Assembly (NCBI GenBank): GCA_021776095.1
Contig: JAJFGO010000015.1
Span: 1 to 64,000, forward strand
Direction of reading: 5' to 3'
DNA from: Kiloniellaceae bacterium
GTDB lineage: Bacteria; Pseudomonadota; Alphaproteobacteria; Kiloniellales; J153
DNA length: 64,000 nt
In this document: piece by piece, positions 1-8,377 of the stretch
Position numbering within the stretch: position 1 is the stretch's first letter
Layout of the letters: each line of letters begins with the position of its first letter
Program-made: the position numbers and the translations under genes
Notes under the pieces: model-generated
What the model was told of the DNA's origin: nothing
Databases searched by the model: none
Seen by the model: the letters and a program-made list of their open reading frames with translations, nothing else

Positions 1-486
1 CATGACGTTGTAGTGCGGCATGACCCGCTCGGCGCCGTAGTAGGTGAGGGTGAGCAGGCTGCCGCCGTTCTTCATCAACGGCACGGCGCGCTGCGACACC
101 GCGGTGAAGGAGTAGCAGGAGATATCCAGGCTGCGCACGAAGTTGTCGCGCGAGGTGTTCACGTACTTGCCCTTTAATTCTTCCTTGTCGGAATAGGCGA
201 TGGCGTGGACCAGGAAATCGAGGCCGCCCCATTGTTCCTGAATGGCCGCGAAGACCGCATCGACGCTGGCGTCGTCGGTGACGTCGCAGGGCAGCACGAT
301 GTCGGAGCCAACGGAATCGGCCAGGGGCCGCACACGCTTTTTCAGGGCATCGCCCTGATAGGTGAAGGCCAACTTGGCGCCCTGGGAATGAACCTTGGAG
401 GCGATCCCCCAGGCGATGGACCGCTCGTTGGCGACGCCCATGATCAGGCCGCGCTTGCCCGCCATGAAGCCTTGGTTGTCCGGCAT
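1..486 (-). CDS. fabI: Enoyl-[ACP] reductase FabI, copy A (C-terminus cut by window edge)
   Basis: NADH-dependent enoyl-ACP reductase, the last reduction step of type II fatty acid elongation in the cytoplasm. The visible N-terminal 162 residues carry the FabI nucleotide-binding start (GKRGLIMGVANERSIAWGIA) and the active-site stretch TYYGAERVMPHYNVM; the catalytic Lys lies just outside the window. Start chosen at ATG 486 (MPDNQGFMAGKRG), matching the start of copy B at 47904. The gene faces away from the YihY gene across about 170 bp. It is one of two fabI genes in this window and differs from copy B at many residues. Truncation is by the window, not biological. Family call is secure. Confidence 0.95.
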   Translation of the reverse strand, partial: MPDNQGFMAGKRGLIMGVANERSIAWGIASKVHSQGAKLAFTYQGDALKKRVRPLADSVGSDIVLPCDVTDDASVDAVFAAIQEQWGGLDFLVHAIAYSDKEELKGKYVNTSRDNFVRSLDISCYSFTAVSQRAVPLMKNGGSLLTLTYYGAERVMPHYNVM

Positions 487-653
487 TTACGCCCCCAAAA
501 TGAATTCGCGCCCCCGAGCGAAGGCGGTGCGGCATCCTACACAAATGGATGAGGCGGTCAAAGGGCGCTCGCGGCTTACCCTTCACGGCTTCGCGAGCCC
601 GGCGGCGAGAAATTCGCCCATAAAGCGGCCTGTTTCTGGCATAAACTTTGGTC

Positions 654-1931
654 ATGAACGCAAAGTCCGAAAATCGGGGTTTCGGCCGCTGGCTGGCCTG
701 GCTGAAATTTGTCTTCAAGGCCGGGCGAATCGGCCGCTTCCTGGGTTATGCCGCCGTGCGCTTTCTCAAGGACGGCGGCCCGCGTCAGGCGGCGGGGCTC
801 AGTTATGCCTCGCTCCTGGCCATTGTGCCCCTGATGGCTGTGGGGTTTTCGATTCTGGCAGGTTTTCCGGCCTTTGAGCCCCTGCATATGGAATTGCAGG
901 TCTTTATCTACGAGACCGTGCTCCCGGATGCGGGGCTTGAGATCAGCGATTATCTGATCGCCTTCATCGACAACGCCAAGAAGATGAGCGCCGCCGGCAT
1001 GGCCGGGCTGGCGGTGACCGCGCTATTGCTCATGTCCAATATCAACGGCGCCGTCAATGGCATCTGGCGGGTCGTGGAGCCGCGGCCCCTGGCCGCGCGC
1101 ATGGTGGTTTATTGGACCATCCTGACCCTGGGGCCCCTGTTCATCGGCGCCTCCCTGACGGTCTCCAGCTACGCCTTCGCCGCCGCGCAGTGGTTCGACG
1201 CCACCGCTTTCGGCGGCTTTCTGGCCTTACCCAAGTTGGTTTCGACCCTTTTCTCGGTCCTGGGCTTCGCCCTGATCTACCTGGTGGTGCCGAATCGGCT
1301 CGTCCATCCCGGCCATGCCCTGACCGGGGGGTTGGTGGCGGCGATTTTGTTTGAGCTGCTTAAGGCCGGGTTCGGTCTTTATCTGCGCCGCTTCCCGTCG
1401 TTCCAGTTGGTTTACGGGGCGATCTCGGCGCTGCCTATTTTCCTGGTCTGGATGTATCTCTCCTGGGCGGTCATCCTGTTCGGCGCCCAGGTCGCGGCGG
1501 CCCTGCCGGAATGGCGCGCCTCGCAAGCCAGGGGCCGGCGCAGCGCCGATCCGGGCGCGCGCATGGCCCTGGCGCTTTCTATCCTGGCGCGCTTGCGCGA
1601 TGCCAGTCTGGCCGGCAAGCGGGTGAAGGAGGGACATCTGGGGCGCGGCCTGCCGGCCACCCCCGCCGAGTTGGACGAGACTCTGCGGGCCTTGCGCAAG
1701 GCGGATTTCGTGGAGCGCGGCCGGGGCAGCCGCTGGGTTCTGTGCCGCGACCTGAGCCAGGCCAGTCTGGGCGATTTGATCGCGGCCCTGGATTTGGGCT
1801 TGGCCCCCGGTCAAGGCTGGCACCCGGCCGCCGAAAGCGCGGCCGCGGCCCTGGCCGATGCATCCCAGGCCGGCCAGGGGCGCAGCATCGCGGATGCCCT
1901 GGCGCCAGCGGAGGGTCGGATTTCAGCCTGA
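654..1931 (+). CDS. YihY/UPF0761-family inner-membrane protein, copy A
   Basis: 425-residue member of the YihY (once called RNase BN) family; its molecular function is not established. About six hydrophobic segments between residues 30 and 290 include the family signatures GGPRQAAGLSYASLLAIVPL and the PNRLVHPGHALTGGLVA region. A cytoplasmic C-terminal part of about 130 residues looks like a winged-helix tail (LGRGLPATPAELDETLRAL). ATG 654 is preferred over the TTG at 648 because copy B (49228) starts at the equivalent MNAKSE. It is convergent with cbpM, 10 bp downstream. Copy B has a slightly longer C-terminus. Confidence 0.85.
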   Translation: MNAKSENRGFGRWLAWLKFVFKAGRIGRFLGYAAVRFLKDGGPRQAAGLSYASLLAIVPLMAVGFSILAGFPAFEPLHMELQVFIYETVLPDAGLEISDYLIAFIDNAKKMSAAGMAGLAVTALLLMSNINGAVNGIWRVVEPRPLAARMVVYWTILTLGPLFIGASLTVSSYAFAAAQWFDATAFGGFLALPKLVSTLFSVLGFALIYLVVPNRLVHPGHALTGGLVAAILFELLKAGFGLYLRRFPSFQLVYGAISALPIFLVWMYLSWAVILFGAQVAAALPEWRASQARGRRSADPGARMALALSILARLRDASLAGKRVKEGHLGRGLPATPAELDETLRALRKADFVERGRGSRWVLCRDLSQASLGDLIAALDLGLAPGQGWHPAAESAAAALADASQAGQGRSIADALAPAEGRISA

Positions 1932-1941
1932 GCAAGCTTCG

Positions 1942-2292
1942 CTAGGCGGTCTCGTCCTCGTCCGCTTTGCCGGTCACTTTCGCCAGTTCCGCGCGCAGTT
2001 GCGTCCGTGATTCCTCCGGCAGGGCCTTGATCGCCTCATTGAGGTCGCTGAGGGCCTTGCGCAGGCTGTAGACCTGATCGAGCAGGCGCAGCACGACCGG
2101 CATGGCCTCGTCGTTGACCTCCAGGTCGCGGTGCAGTTCCGCGATCAGGCGCGCGCGCGCCAAGTCGGCATCGTCGAAGTGATAGACGTCGTCCTGCTTG
2201 ACCGGCATGACCCAGCTGCGCTCGATCCAGACCGTCAGAACGCTGCTCTCAATCTCGATTTCGGCGGCAACTTTTTCGAAGGATATCAGCAT
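1942..2292 (-). CDS. cbpM: Chaperone modulator CbpM, copy A
   Basis: 116-residue MerR-like small protein of the CbpM family. In E. coli CbpM binds the J-domain of CbpA and inhibits its co-chaperone activity. Visible features are the N-terminal helix-turn-helix-like part (VLTVWIERSWVMPV), the YHFDDADLARARLIAELHRDL segment and a C-terminal helical region. It follows cbpA with a 1-nt gap, so the pair is almost certainly co-transcribed from the cbpA side. Copy B is at 50566-50919. Assignment rests on both the sequence pattern and the cbpA-cbpM arrangement. Confidence 0.85.
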   Translation of the reverse strand: MLISFEKVAAEIEIESSVLTVWIERSWVMPVKQDDVYHFDDADLARARLIAELHRDLEVNDEAMPVVLRLLDQVYSLRKALSDLNEAIKALPEESRTQLRAELAKVTGKADEDETA

Positions 2293-2293
2293 C

Positions 2294-3214
2294 TCATGTC
2301 ATCCCGGCTTTACTGCGCGGGTCGTAGTCATGGGTCTTGGCCCAGGTTTCCATGAACGACTTGAGGTCTTCGTCGATCTTATCGGGCAAGACGACCTTCA
2401 ACTTGACGTACTGATCGCCCTTGACCTTGGTCTTGAGGTCCTGGATTCCCTTGCCCTTGAGCCGCAGAGAGGAACCGGTGTTCGACCCCGGGGGGATCTT
2501 CATGGAAACCTTGCCGTGGACCGTCGGCACATGTAGTGCCGCGCCCTGGATCGCTTCTTGAAGCGTTACTGGCAATTCGATGTGTACATTGTTGTCTTTG
2601 CGGACAAAAAATGCATGCGGCTGTATGTGTACCTCGACATAGGCATCGCCTGCCGGCGCGCCGCCCAGACCCGCGCCGCCCTGGCCCTTCATGCGCAGGG
2701 TTTGGCGATCCGCGGTGCCGGCGGGGATGGAGAGGTCCAATACCTTGCCGTCGGAGAGCCGCAGTCGCTTTTTGGTGCCGGCCGCGGCATCGAGAAAATC
2801 GATCGGCGCGGTATAGGAAACGTCCGCCCCCTTGCGCGCCATGGATCGGGTTTCCTTGCGGCCGCCGCTGCCGAAGAGATCGGATATAATGTCTTCGATA
2901 TTAATTCCGGCGCCCTGGCCCGCGGCCCGGTACTTGCTGCCGCCGCCGCGTTGCGCGTATTCGCGGTAGAACCCGCCGGCGCGCTGGGTTTCCTGGCCGC
3001 CGGCATCGATTTCGCCGCTGTCGAAGCGGTTCCGTTTTTTCTGATCGCCAAGAATCGTATTGGCTTGCGAGACTTCCTTGAATTTTTGCTCGATCTTGTC
3101 GTCGCCGGGGTTCAAATCGGGATGCAGCTTTTTGGCAAGCTGCCGGTAGGCCCGCTTGATCTCACCGGCGCTGGCGTCCTTCTTGACGCCCAGAACATCG
3201 TAAGGATTTTTCAT
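2294..3214 (-). CDS. cbpA: Curved-DNA-binding / DnaJ-class co-chaperone CbpA, copy A
   Basis: 306-residue type-II DnaJ protein. The J-domain (about residues 1-65) has the Hsp70-stimulating HPD triad in LAKKLHPDLNPGDD. A Gly/Arg-rich linker follows, then the DnaJ C-terminal peptide-binding domains (about 125-295: KGADVSYTAPIDFLDAA, LRLSDGKVLDLSIPAGT, PTVHGKVSMKIPPGSNTG). No CxxCxGxG zinc-finger repeats are present, which separates it from DnaJ proper and fits CbpA. It heads a cbpA-cbpM pair. The linker is shorter and less Gly-rich than in copy B (50945-51880). Confidence 0.9.
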   Translation of the reverse strand: MKNPYDVLGVKKDASAGEIKRAYRQLAKKLHPDLNPGDDKIEQKFKEVSQANTILGDQKKRNRFDSGEIDAGGQETQRAGGFYREYAQRGGGSKYRAAGQGAGINIEDIISDLFGSGGRKETRSMARKGADVSYTAPIDFLDAAAGTKKRLRLSDGKVLDLSIPAGTADRQTLRMKGQGGAGLGGAPAGDAYVEVHIQPHAFFVRKDNNVHIELPVTLQEAIQGAALHVPTVHGKVSMKIPPGSNTGSSLRLKGKGIQDLKTKVKGDQYVKLKVVLPDKIDEDLKSFMETWAKTHDYDPRSKAGMT

Positions 3215-3283
3215 ATTCCCCTATGCATACCCACCCCTGGCCGCCCACCGCCGGGCCGCCAGGGTGTTACCAGCCCATCGGGT

Positions 3284-3760
3284 TTACTGGATTTCCCACT
3301 GCCCGTCGGGCTTGCGGCAGGCAACGCCAAAGGCATCTTCCGTCTTGCCGCCGATCACCACCGTTTGCTGGAATTCACGGCAATATTCACCCGAAGACTG
3401 CTTGGTCCCATCGCGGGTCGGGGTAACGGCGCCGTAGTTGCCGGTGTCGGGGTTGCTCCAGGAAATGGTTTGGCCGACCGGGGCCGTGGTCGCCTGAGTG
3501 TAGGCTTGCTGCGCCTTTTGCTCGTCGATCTTGTCTAGGCCACGGCCGATCTCGCTGCCGACCAAGGCGCCGAGCAGAACCCCGGCCGCGGTCGCGGCCA
3601 GCTTGCCGGTGCCGCCGCCAATGGTTGAGCCGGCCCAGCCGCCCAGGGCCGCGCCGCCCAAGCCGCCGAAAACCTGCTTATTGCCGTATTGACCGTTCTG
3701 AGCGCAGGCCGCCGTGAAAGCCATGATCGCGATGGCGGCAAGCAGGGATTTGATTTTCAT
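3284..3760 (-). CDS. Glycine-zipper (17-kDa surface antigen-like) lipoprotein, copy A
   Basis: 158-residue predicted outer-membrane lipoprotein. An N-terminal lipoprotein signal (MKIKSLLAAIAIMAFTAAC) ends in a lipobox cysteine at residue 19. A glycine-zipper 2TM segment follows (GGLGGAALGGWAGSTIGGG ... LLGALVGSEIGRG, about 32-72), then a C-terminal domain with YCREFQQTVVIGGK, typical of the Rickettsia 17-kDa antigen family. The molecular role is unknown and an envelope structural role is likely. It diverges from pdxH across about 140 bp that share a conserved motif block with the copy B locus. Copy B (52003-52479) has the same length. Confidence 0.88.
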   Translation of the reverse strand: MKIKSLLAAIAIMAFTAACAQNGQYGNKQVFGGLGGAALGGWAGSTIGGGTGKLAATAAGVLLGALVGSEIGRGLDKIDEQKAQQAYTQATTAPVGQTISWSNPDTGNYGAVTPTRDGTKQSSGEYCREFQQTVVIGGKTEDAFGVACRKPDGQWEIQ

Positions 3761-3798
3761 GGTAAACGCCTTTCCAGAGTTTCAAGCAGCCCGTAAGC

Positions 3799-3852
3799 AA
3801 CATATATGTAAATCGCTAAAATAGTACGAGAAGTTTTATCGCGATATCCCCA
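3799..3852. promoter_or_regulatory. Conserved non-coding block between lipoprotein gene and pdxH (A)
   Basis: In the divergent intergenic region, AACATATATGTAA (containing the palindrome ACATATATGT), GTACGAGAAGTTT and CGATATCCCCAG recur in the same order and nearly the same spacing in copy B (52518-52572), while surrounding bases differ. This phylogenetic-footprint pattern suggests promoter or operator function for one or both divergent genes. No known regulator is assigned. Confidence 0.5.
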
Positions 3853-3898
3853 GCCCATCAACGAAGCGTTTGTTGTCATAAAATCAGGACCTTAGGTT

Positions 3899-4492
3899 AT
3901 GCTTTCCAGAGAACCGGCGGCCGATCCCCTAGAGACCTTCCGGCAATGGATGGAAGAGGCCGAATCGAGCGAGCCCAACGATCCCACGGCCGCCGCCCTG
4001 GGAACAGTCGGGGAAGACGGTATGCCCGCGGTCCGCATGATCCTGGTCAAGGCCGTGGATGCCAAGGGTTTCGTTTTTTACACCAATTTCGAAAGCCGCA
4101 AGGGACAACACCTCCTGGCCCAGCCCAAGGCGGCCCTTCTGTTTCACTGGAAGTCCCTGCGCCGCCAGGTCCGGATCGAGGGCGAGGTTCACCGGGTGAG
4201 CGACGGTGAGGCCGACGCCTATTTCGATTCCCGGGCACGAGATAGCCGGATCGGCGCCTGGGCCAGCCAGCAATCGCGCCCCTACAAGGAAAAATTCGAA
4301 CTGGAAAAGCGGATCGCCGAGTTCGGCCTTAAATACGCCCTTGGCGCGATACCCCGTCCGCCCTATTGGTCGGGTTTCCGGGTCGCGCCGCGCCTGATCG
4401 AGTTTTGGAAGGATGGCGCCTTCCGCCTCCATGACCGGCTGGTCTATTACCGCGATGGCGAGGCTTGGCGGACCGAGCGCTTGTATCCCTAG
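3899..4492 (+). CDS. pdxH: Pyridoxine/pyridoxamine 5'-phosphate oxidase, copy A
   Basis: 197-residue FMN-dependent oxidase making pyridoxal 5'-phosphate (PLP) from PNP or PMP. Motifs include the FMN/substrate region ([30 protein letters not shown]), [14 protein letters not shown], and the C-terminal signature [17 protein letters not shown] ... RLHDRL. It is about 20 residues shorter at the N-terminus than E. coli PdxH, as is usual in this group. ATG 3899 gives the same length as copy B (52659). PLP is the cofactor of HemA and the class III aminotransferase further along the same block. Confidence 0.95.
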   Translation: MLSREPAADPLETFRQWMEEAESSEPNDPTAAALGTVGEDGMPAVRMILVKAVDAKGFVFYTNFESRKGQHLLAQPKAALLFHWKSLRRQVRIEGEVHRVSDGEADAYFDSRARDSRIGAWASQQSRPYKEKFELEKRIAEFGLKYALGAIPRPPYWSGFRVAPRLIEFWKDGAFRLHDRLVYYRDGEAWRTERLYP

Positions 4493-4535
4493 TGGGTACC
4501 ATCTGTTAGATTTTAGCCACTAGGCAGGACATGAC

Positions 4536-5462
4536 GTGAACGATCGAGTCGAGAGCGCGGAGATGCCAAGCGCGCGGGCCGCCCGCCTGATGCGTTGGGC
4601 CAGCTATGCTTCGCTGTCTCTGGCCTTGTTTCTGATCGCGGTCAAGTTCGCGGCTTGGCTGCTGACCGATTCGGTCAGCTTGCTTTCCACCCTGATAGAT
4701 TCGCTGCTCGACGCCGCCGCCTCGCTGATAAATCTGCTTGCGGTTCGCCACGCCTTGACGCCGCCGGATCGCGAGCACCGTTTCGGCCACGGTAAGGCGG
4801 AGCCCCTGGCCGCCCTTGGCCAGTCCGCCTTTATCGCGGGATCGGCGATTTTCATTTTGATCGAGGCCGGGCATAGGTTTTATCAGCCCAAGGACATTCA
4901 GCACGGCGATATCGGTATCGCGGTCATGGTCATGGCGATTGTCTTGACCTTCGCGCTGACCCGTTTCCAACACTATGTGGTCAAGCAGACGGGCTCGCTC
5001 GCGATTCGCGCCGATTCGCTTCACTACATCGGCGATTTACTGATTAACGGGGCGGTCATCGTGGCGATCGTGCTGGCCGCGAAGTTCGGCTGGACCTGGG
5101 CCGACCCCGTCTTCGGCGTGGCCATCGCCGGGTATATCCTGATCACCGCCTGGCGGATCGCGCGCGGCGCCTACGATATGCTGATGGACCGGGAACTGCC
5201 CGATGAAGATCGCCGAAGAATTAGCCGGATCGTCCTGGCGCATCCCGAGGTCATGGCCATGCACGATCTGCGTACCCGCGAGTCCGGCCCCCTGACCTTT
5301 ATTCAGTTTCATATTGAAATGGACGGCGGCTTGACCTTGCTCCGCGCGCACCAAGCGGCGGACGAGGTCGAGGCCTCGATCCGGCAATACTACTCCGGCG
5401 CTGAGATTCTCATCCATCAAGATCCCTTTGGGGTTGAGGAGGCACCGGCCCAAGCGGGTTGA
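4536..5462 (+). CDS. Cation diffusion facilitator (FieF/YiiP-like), copy A
   Basis: 308-residue CDF antiporter exporting divalent metal (Zn/Fe/Cd type) from the cytoplasm. About six membrane segments span residues 20-205; the site-A ligands appear as D-x3-D in LIDSLLDAAAS and H-x3-D in RADSLHYIGDLLING, followed by a cytoplasmic C-terminal domain (AHPEVMAMHDLRTRESG ... FHIEMDGG ... ILIHQDP). The GTG start 4536 corresponds to the GTG start of copy B (53289). It lies 43 bp after pdxH, so the two may be co-transcribed. The exact metal cannot be read from sequence. Confidence 0.9.
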   Translation: MNDRVESAEMPSARAARLMRWASYASLSLALFLIAVKFAAWLLTDSVSLLSTLIDSLLDAAASLINLLAVRHALTPPDREHRFGHGKAEPLAALGQSAFIAGSAIFILIEAGHRFYQPKDIQHGDIGIAVMVMAIVLTFALTRFQHYVVKQTGSLAIRADSLHYIGDLLINGAVIVAIVLAAKFGWTWADPVFGVAIAGYILITAWRIARGAYDMLMDRELPDEDRRRISRIVLAHPEVMAMHDLRTRESGPLTFIQFHIEMDGGLTLLRAHQAADEVEASIRQYYSGAEILIHQDPFGVEEAPAQAG

Positions 5463-5475
5463 AAGGGCGGTAACC

Positions 5476-5489
5476 TTGACCCAAATCAA
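5476..5489 (+). promoter_or_regulatory. FNR/FixK-type box upstream of Usp A1
   Basis: TTGACCCAAATCAA fits the FNR/Anr/FixK consensus TTGAY-N4-RTCAA. It lies 67 nt before the ATG of the Usp gene, a distance compatible with class II (-41.5) activation. The equivalent position in copy B carries TTGACCCAGGTCAA (54260). No direct evidence of binding. Confidence 0.72.
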
Positions 5490-5556
5490 TGCCGGATAAG
5501 CACCTTGTTGGCAGGGTGAATAAGCTATTTGCCTGCGGATTATAAGGAGGGCGATC

Positions 5557-6426
5557 ATGACAATCGCGTCTATTCTAGCTATCGTCGACGGTTCCGATTC
5601 CAGCGCCGGGTCTTTGCGGGCGGGGCTGTTGCTGGGCCGGAAATTTTCCTGCCGGGTCGACTTTTTGCATATCGAGCCCGATGTCGTGACCTCGGTTCCC
5701 ATCGTGGGCGAAGGCATGTCCGGGGCCGCGGTGGAACAAATCATGGCCAGTCTTCAAGCCGAAGCGGACGTGCGTTCAAAGGCCGCGCGCGATTTATTTT
5801 ACGCTCAGTGCACGGAGCGGGAATTGTCGCGGGTGCAACCCGATGACGATATCGCGCCGGGGGTGTTCTGCGTTTCCTTTAGGCAGGTCGTGGGGCGCGA
5901 TAGCGAGGAAGTCGTCCGGCGTGGGCGCTTGGCCGACCTTATCGTACTGGCCCGCTCCAAGCAGGACGGCGATGCGGCGGGCGCCGCCGCCTTCGATGCC
6001 GCTTTGTTCGAGTGCGGCCGACCCGTCGTCTTGGTTCCCGCGGACCCGCTGGAGGCTCTCGGCGACACCGTCGCCATTGCCTGGAACCGCACGCGCGAAG
6101 CGGCCCTCGCCGTACACGCCGCCTTGCCGGTTCTGCGCAAGGCCGGCAAGGTCGTCATTCTGACCGCCCGCGAATCCGACGAGTCTCCCGAACCCAGCGA
6201 GCTTGCCCGCACCCTGGGCGGTCATGGCATCGAGGCCAAGACCTGGGCCTTCTCGCCCGGCACGGGATCGATCGGCGATGCCCTCATGCAAGAGGCTGAC
6301 AAGGCGGGGGCCGATCTTCTGATCATGGGGGCCTATGGACACAGCCGGCTGCGCGAAACCGTCCTGGGCGGGGCCACGCGCGATGTACTGGACCACGGCG
6401 TCATACCGGTTATGCTTGTCCACTAG
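5557..6426 (+). CDS. Tandem-domain universal stress protein, copy A1
   Basis: 289-residue cytoplasmic protein with two UspA-like domains (about 1-145 and 160-289). The second ends in MGAYGHSRLRETVLGGATRDVL, a G-x2-G-x9-G nucleotide-binding-type loop. A strong ribosome site AAGGAGG sits 6 nt before the ATG. Usp proteins of this type are induced by stress, often by low oxygen under FNR-family control, which agrees with the FNR-type box upstream. Copy B is at 54343-55212 with identical length. The specific role is unknown. Confidence 0.88.
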   Translation: MTIASILAIVDGSDSSAGSLRAGLLLGRKFSCRVDFLHIEPDVVTSVPIVGEGMSGAAVEQIMASLQAEADVRSKAARDLFYAQCTERELSRVQPDDDIAPGVFCVSFRQVVGRDSEEVVRRGRLADLIVLARSKQDGDAAGAAAFDAALFECGRPVVLVPADPLEALGDTVAIAWNRTREAALAVHAALPVLRKAGKVVILTARESDESPEPSELARTLGGHGIEAKTWAFSPGTGSIGDALMQEADKAGADLLIMGAYGHSRLRETVLGGATRDVLDHGVIPVMLVH

Positions 6427-6466
6427 TGTGCTATCTTGAGACTGATAACCGTGAAAGAGGATAGGT

Positions 6467-6838
6467 ATGACGCTTAGCAAGATTCGTTTGGAATTGGCCC
6501 GCAACCAGGATTTTCCCGAGGGCAGTTCCGACCACGGTTACGAGGCCGTGATCCCTTTGAACGCCGATGGCCACATCGATGCGGAAGAATGGCGCCATAA
6601 CAAAGCGCGCAGCACGGTTTGGCGTTTCTGGGACGGCGAGCCCGACGAGCGCGGCCATCTGGTCCACCGGCGCGGCGGCACCTGGGCCTTTCACTACGAT
6701 GTTCGCGGCGATTCCGAGGAAGACGAACCGGGCTGGAAGTTCGACACCCACGTCTTCAAGATCGGCGAGTACGTTTCCCTGCGCGAACAGGACGGTGAGT
6801 TGCGTACCTTCCGCGTGGTCTCTGTCCGGCGCGCGTAA
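6467..6838 (+). CDS. Conserved hypothetical protein, copy A
   Basis: 123-residue soluble acidic protein of unknown function. No signal peptide or membrane segment. The most conserved parts between copies are DFPEGSS-HGY, LNADGHIDAEEWRH, RRGGTWAFHYDVRGD and DEPGWKFDTHVF, ending in a beta-rich LREQDGELRTFRVVSV. It follows Usp A1 by 40 bp and precedes the SDR by 49 bp, all on the same strand, so probably one transcript under the FNR-type promoter. Copy B (55553-55927) is preceded by an extra coupled ORF that is missing here. Confidence 0.75.
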   Translation: MTLSKIRLELARNQDFPEGSSDHGYEAVIPLNADGHIDAEEWRHNKARSTVWRFWDGEPDERGHLVHRRGGTWAFHYDVRGDSEEDEPGWKFDTHVFKIGEYVSLREQDGELRTFRVVSVRRA

Positions 6839-6887
6839 GACAGTAGACTAGCGTTGTGCCGGGCGCGGGCAGGAGTACAATCGCGCC

Positions 6888-7628
6888 ATGAGCGGCGAGC
6901 GCAAAACAGTTATCCTAACCGGGGCCAGCCGGGGAATCGGCCACGCCACGGTCCGGCGCTTCAGCGAGGAGGGTTGGCGCGTGATGACCTGTTCGCGCGA
7001 AACCATCCCGGCCGAATGCAAGCGCGATCCGAACTGGACCGACCACATCAGCGCCGATCTTATCCAGCCGGAGGAGGTCGCAATCTTTGTCGAGAAAGCC
7101 AATGCGCTGCTGGGCGGGGCGCCCTTGCATGCCCTGGTCAACAACGCTGCCGTATCGCCCAAGACCGTGTTCAAGGAACGCCTGGGCTGCCTTAACGGCG
7201 ATCTGGATACCTGGCGCGAGGTCTTCGAGTTGAATTTATTCGCGCCGCTCGCGTTGGGGCGCGGTTTCGCGGCCGCGCTTCGGCGCGGACAGGGTTGCGT
7301 CGTCAACATCACCTCGATCGCGGGGCACCGCAACCATCCCTTCGCCGGCTCGGCCTATTCAACCTCCAAGGCGGCCCTATCCGCGCTAACCCGCGAGATG
7401 GCGGTCGAATTCGCGGAATTCGGCGTGCGCGTGAATGCGGTCGCCCCCGGAGAGATCGAGACCGCGATGATCGGCGAGGAATACGAAGCCCTCATTCCGC
7501 GCATCCCCATGGACCGCATGGGCAAACCCGAGGAAGTCGCCGCTGCTGTTTACCAGCTCTGCGCCTCGGATTTCAGTTATGTCACGGGTACCGAAATTTT
7601 CGTGACCGGCGGGCAGCATCTGTACTGA
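6888..7628 (+). CDS. SDR-family oxidoreductase, copy A
   Basis: 246-residue short-chain dehydrogenase/reductase. The N-terminal NAD(P)-binding motif is TGASRGIGHATV, the structural motif VNNAAVSP, catalytic Ser in VVNITSIAG and Tyr-x3-Lys in AYSTSKAAL; the C-terminus ends in YVTGTEIFVTGGQHLY. Resembles 3-oxoacyl-ACP reductase-like SDRs but the substrate is unknown. Conserved in copy B (56022-56762) with the same length. Its place between a Usp and a peroxiredoxin suggests a stress-linked role, which is inference. Confidence 0.88.
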   Translation: MSGERKTVILTGASRGIGHATVRRFSEEGWRVMTCSRETIPAECKRDPNWTDHISADLIQPEEVAIFVEKANALLGGAPLHALVNNAAVSPKTVFKERLGCLNGDLDTWREVFELNLFAPLALGRGFAAALRRGQGCVVNITSIAGHRNHPFAGSAYSTSKAALSALTREMAVEFAEFGVRVNAVAPGEIETAMIGEEYEALIPRIPMDRMGKPEEVAAAVYQLCASDFSYVTGTEIFVTGGQHLY

Positions 7629-7665
7629 ACGTGCCTGCCGCCTAAGACTAACAGAGGAGGACGCT

Positions 7666-8328
7666 ATGACCTTAAAGATAGGCGATACGGCACCGGACTT
7701 CGAAGCCGATACGACGGAAGGTAAGATTCGGTTCCACGACTGGATCGGCGAGTCTTGGTGTGTCTTATTCTCGCACCCCAAAGATTTTACGCCTGTATGC
7801 ACGACCGAGCTTGGCGTTGTGGCGGGGCTCAAATCTGATTTCGATAAACGCAACTGCAAGGTCATCGGTCTCAGCATCGATCCGGTCGAGGATCATGTGC
7901 GCTGGGCGTGCGATATCGAAGAGGTTACTGGCCACGCCGTGAATTATCCGATGGTTGGCGATCCGGAACTCAAGGTTGCCAAGCTCTATGGGATGCTACC
8001 GGCCTCGGCCGGCGATACCTCCCAGGGCCGCACCCCGGCAGATAACCGGACGGTACGTACTGTGATGATCATCGGCCCAGGCAAGGACATCAAGGTCATG
8101 ATTTCTTATCCCATGACTACCGGGCGAAACTTCGACGAAATTCTGCGGGTAATCGATTCCCTGCAGTTGTTCGACAAGCATACGGTGGCGACGCCGGTCA
8201 ATTGGCGCCCGGGCGACGATGTGATTATCCCGCCAACGGTGAGTGACGAGTCCGCCAAGGAAAAGTTTCCTAAGGGTTGGAAGACACTAAAGCCTTATCT
8301 GCGTGTGACCCCCGATCCCAGCGCCTAA
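7666..8328 (+). CDS. 1-Cys peroxiredoxin (Prx6-like), copy A
   Basis: 220-residue peroxidase reducing H2O2 or organic peroxides. The peroxidatic cysteine is in HPKDFTPVCTTELG (about residue 45). The long C-terminal domain (TPVNWRPGDDVIIPP ... KGWKTLKPYLR) is diagnostic of the Prx6/1-Cys subfamily. A good ribosome site (AGAGGAGG) precedes ATG 7666. Convergent with the PadR-like regulator gene. Copy B (56956-57618) has the same length and is followed by a clear terminator that is not seen here. Confidence 0.93.
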   Translation: MTLKIGDTAPDFEADTTEGKIRFHDWIGESWCVLFSHPKDFTPVCTTELGVVAGLKSDFDKRNCKVIGLSIDPVEDHVRWACDIEEVTGHAVNYPMVGDPELKVAKLYGMLPASAGDTSQGRTPADNRTVRTVMIIGPGKDIKVMISYPMTTGRNFDEILRVIDSLQLFDKHTVATPVNWRPGDDVIIPPTVSDESAKEKFPKGWKTLKPYLRVTPDPSA

Positions 8329-8377
8329 GGGCGGTGGCGAAGGCGCGATCGACGGGTAGCGGCCAAAGTTAACCGGC

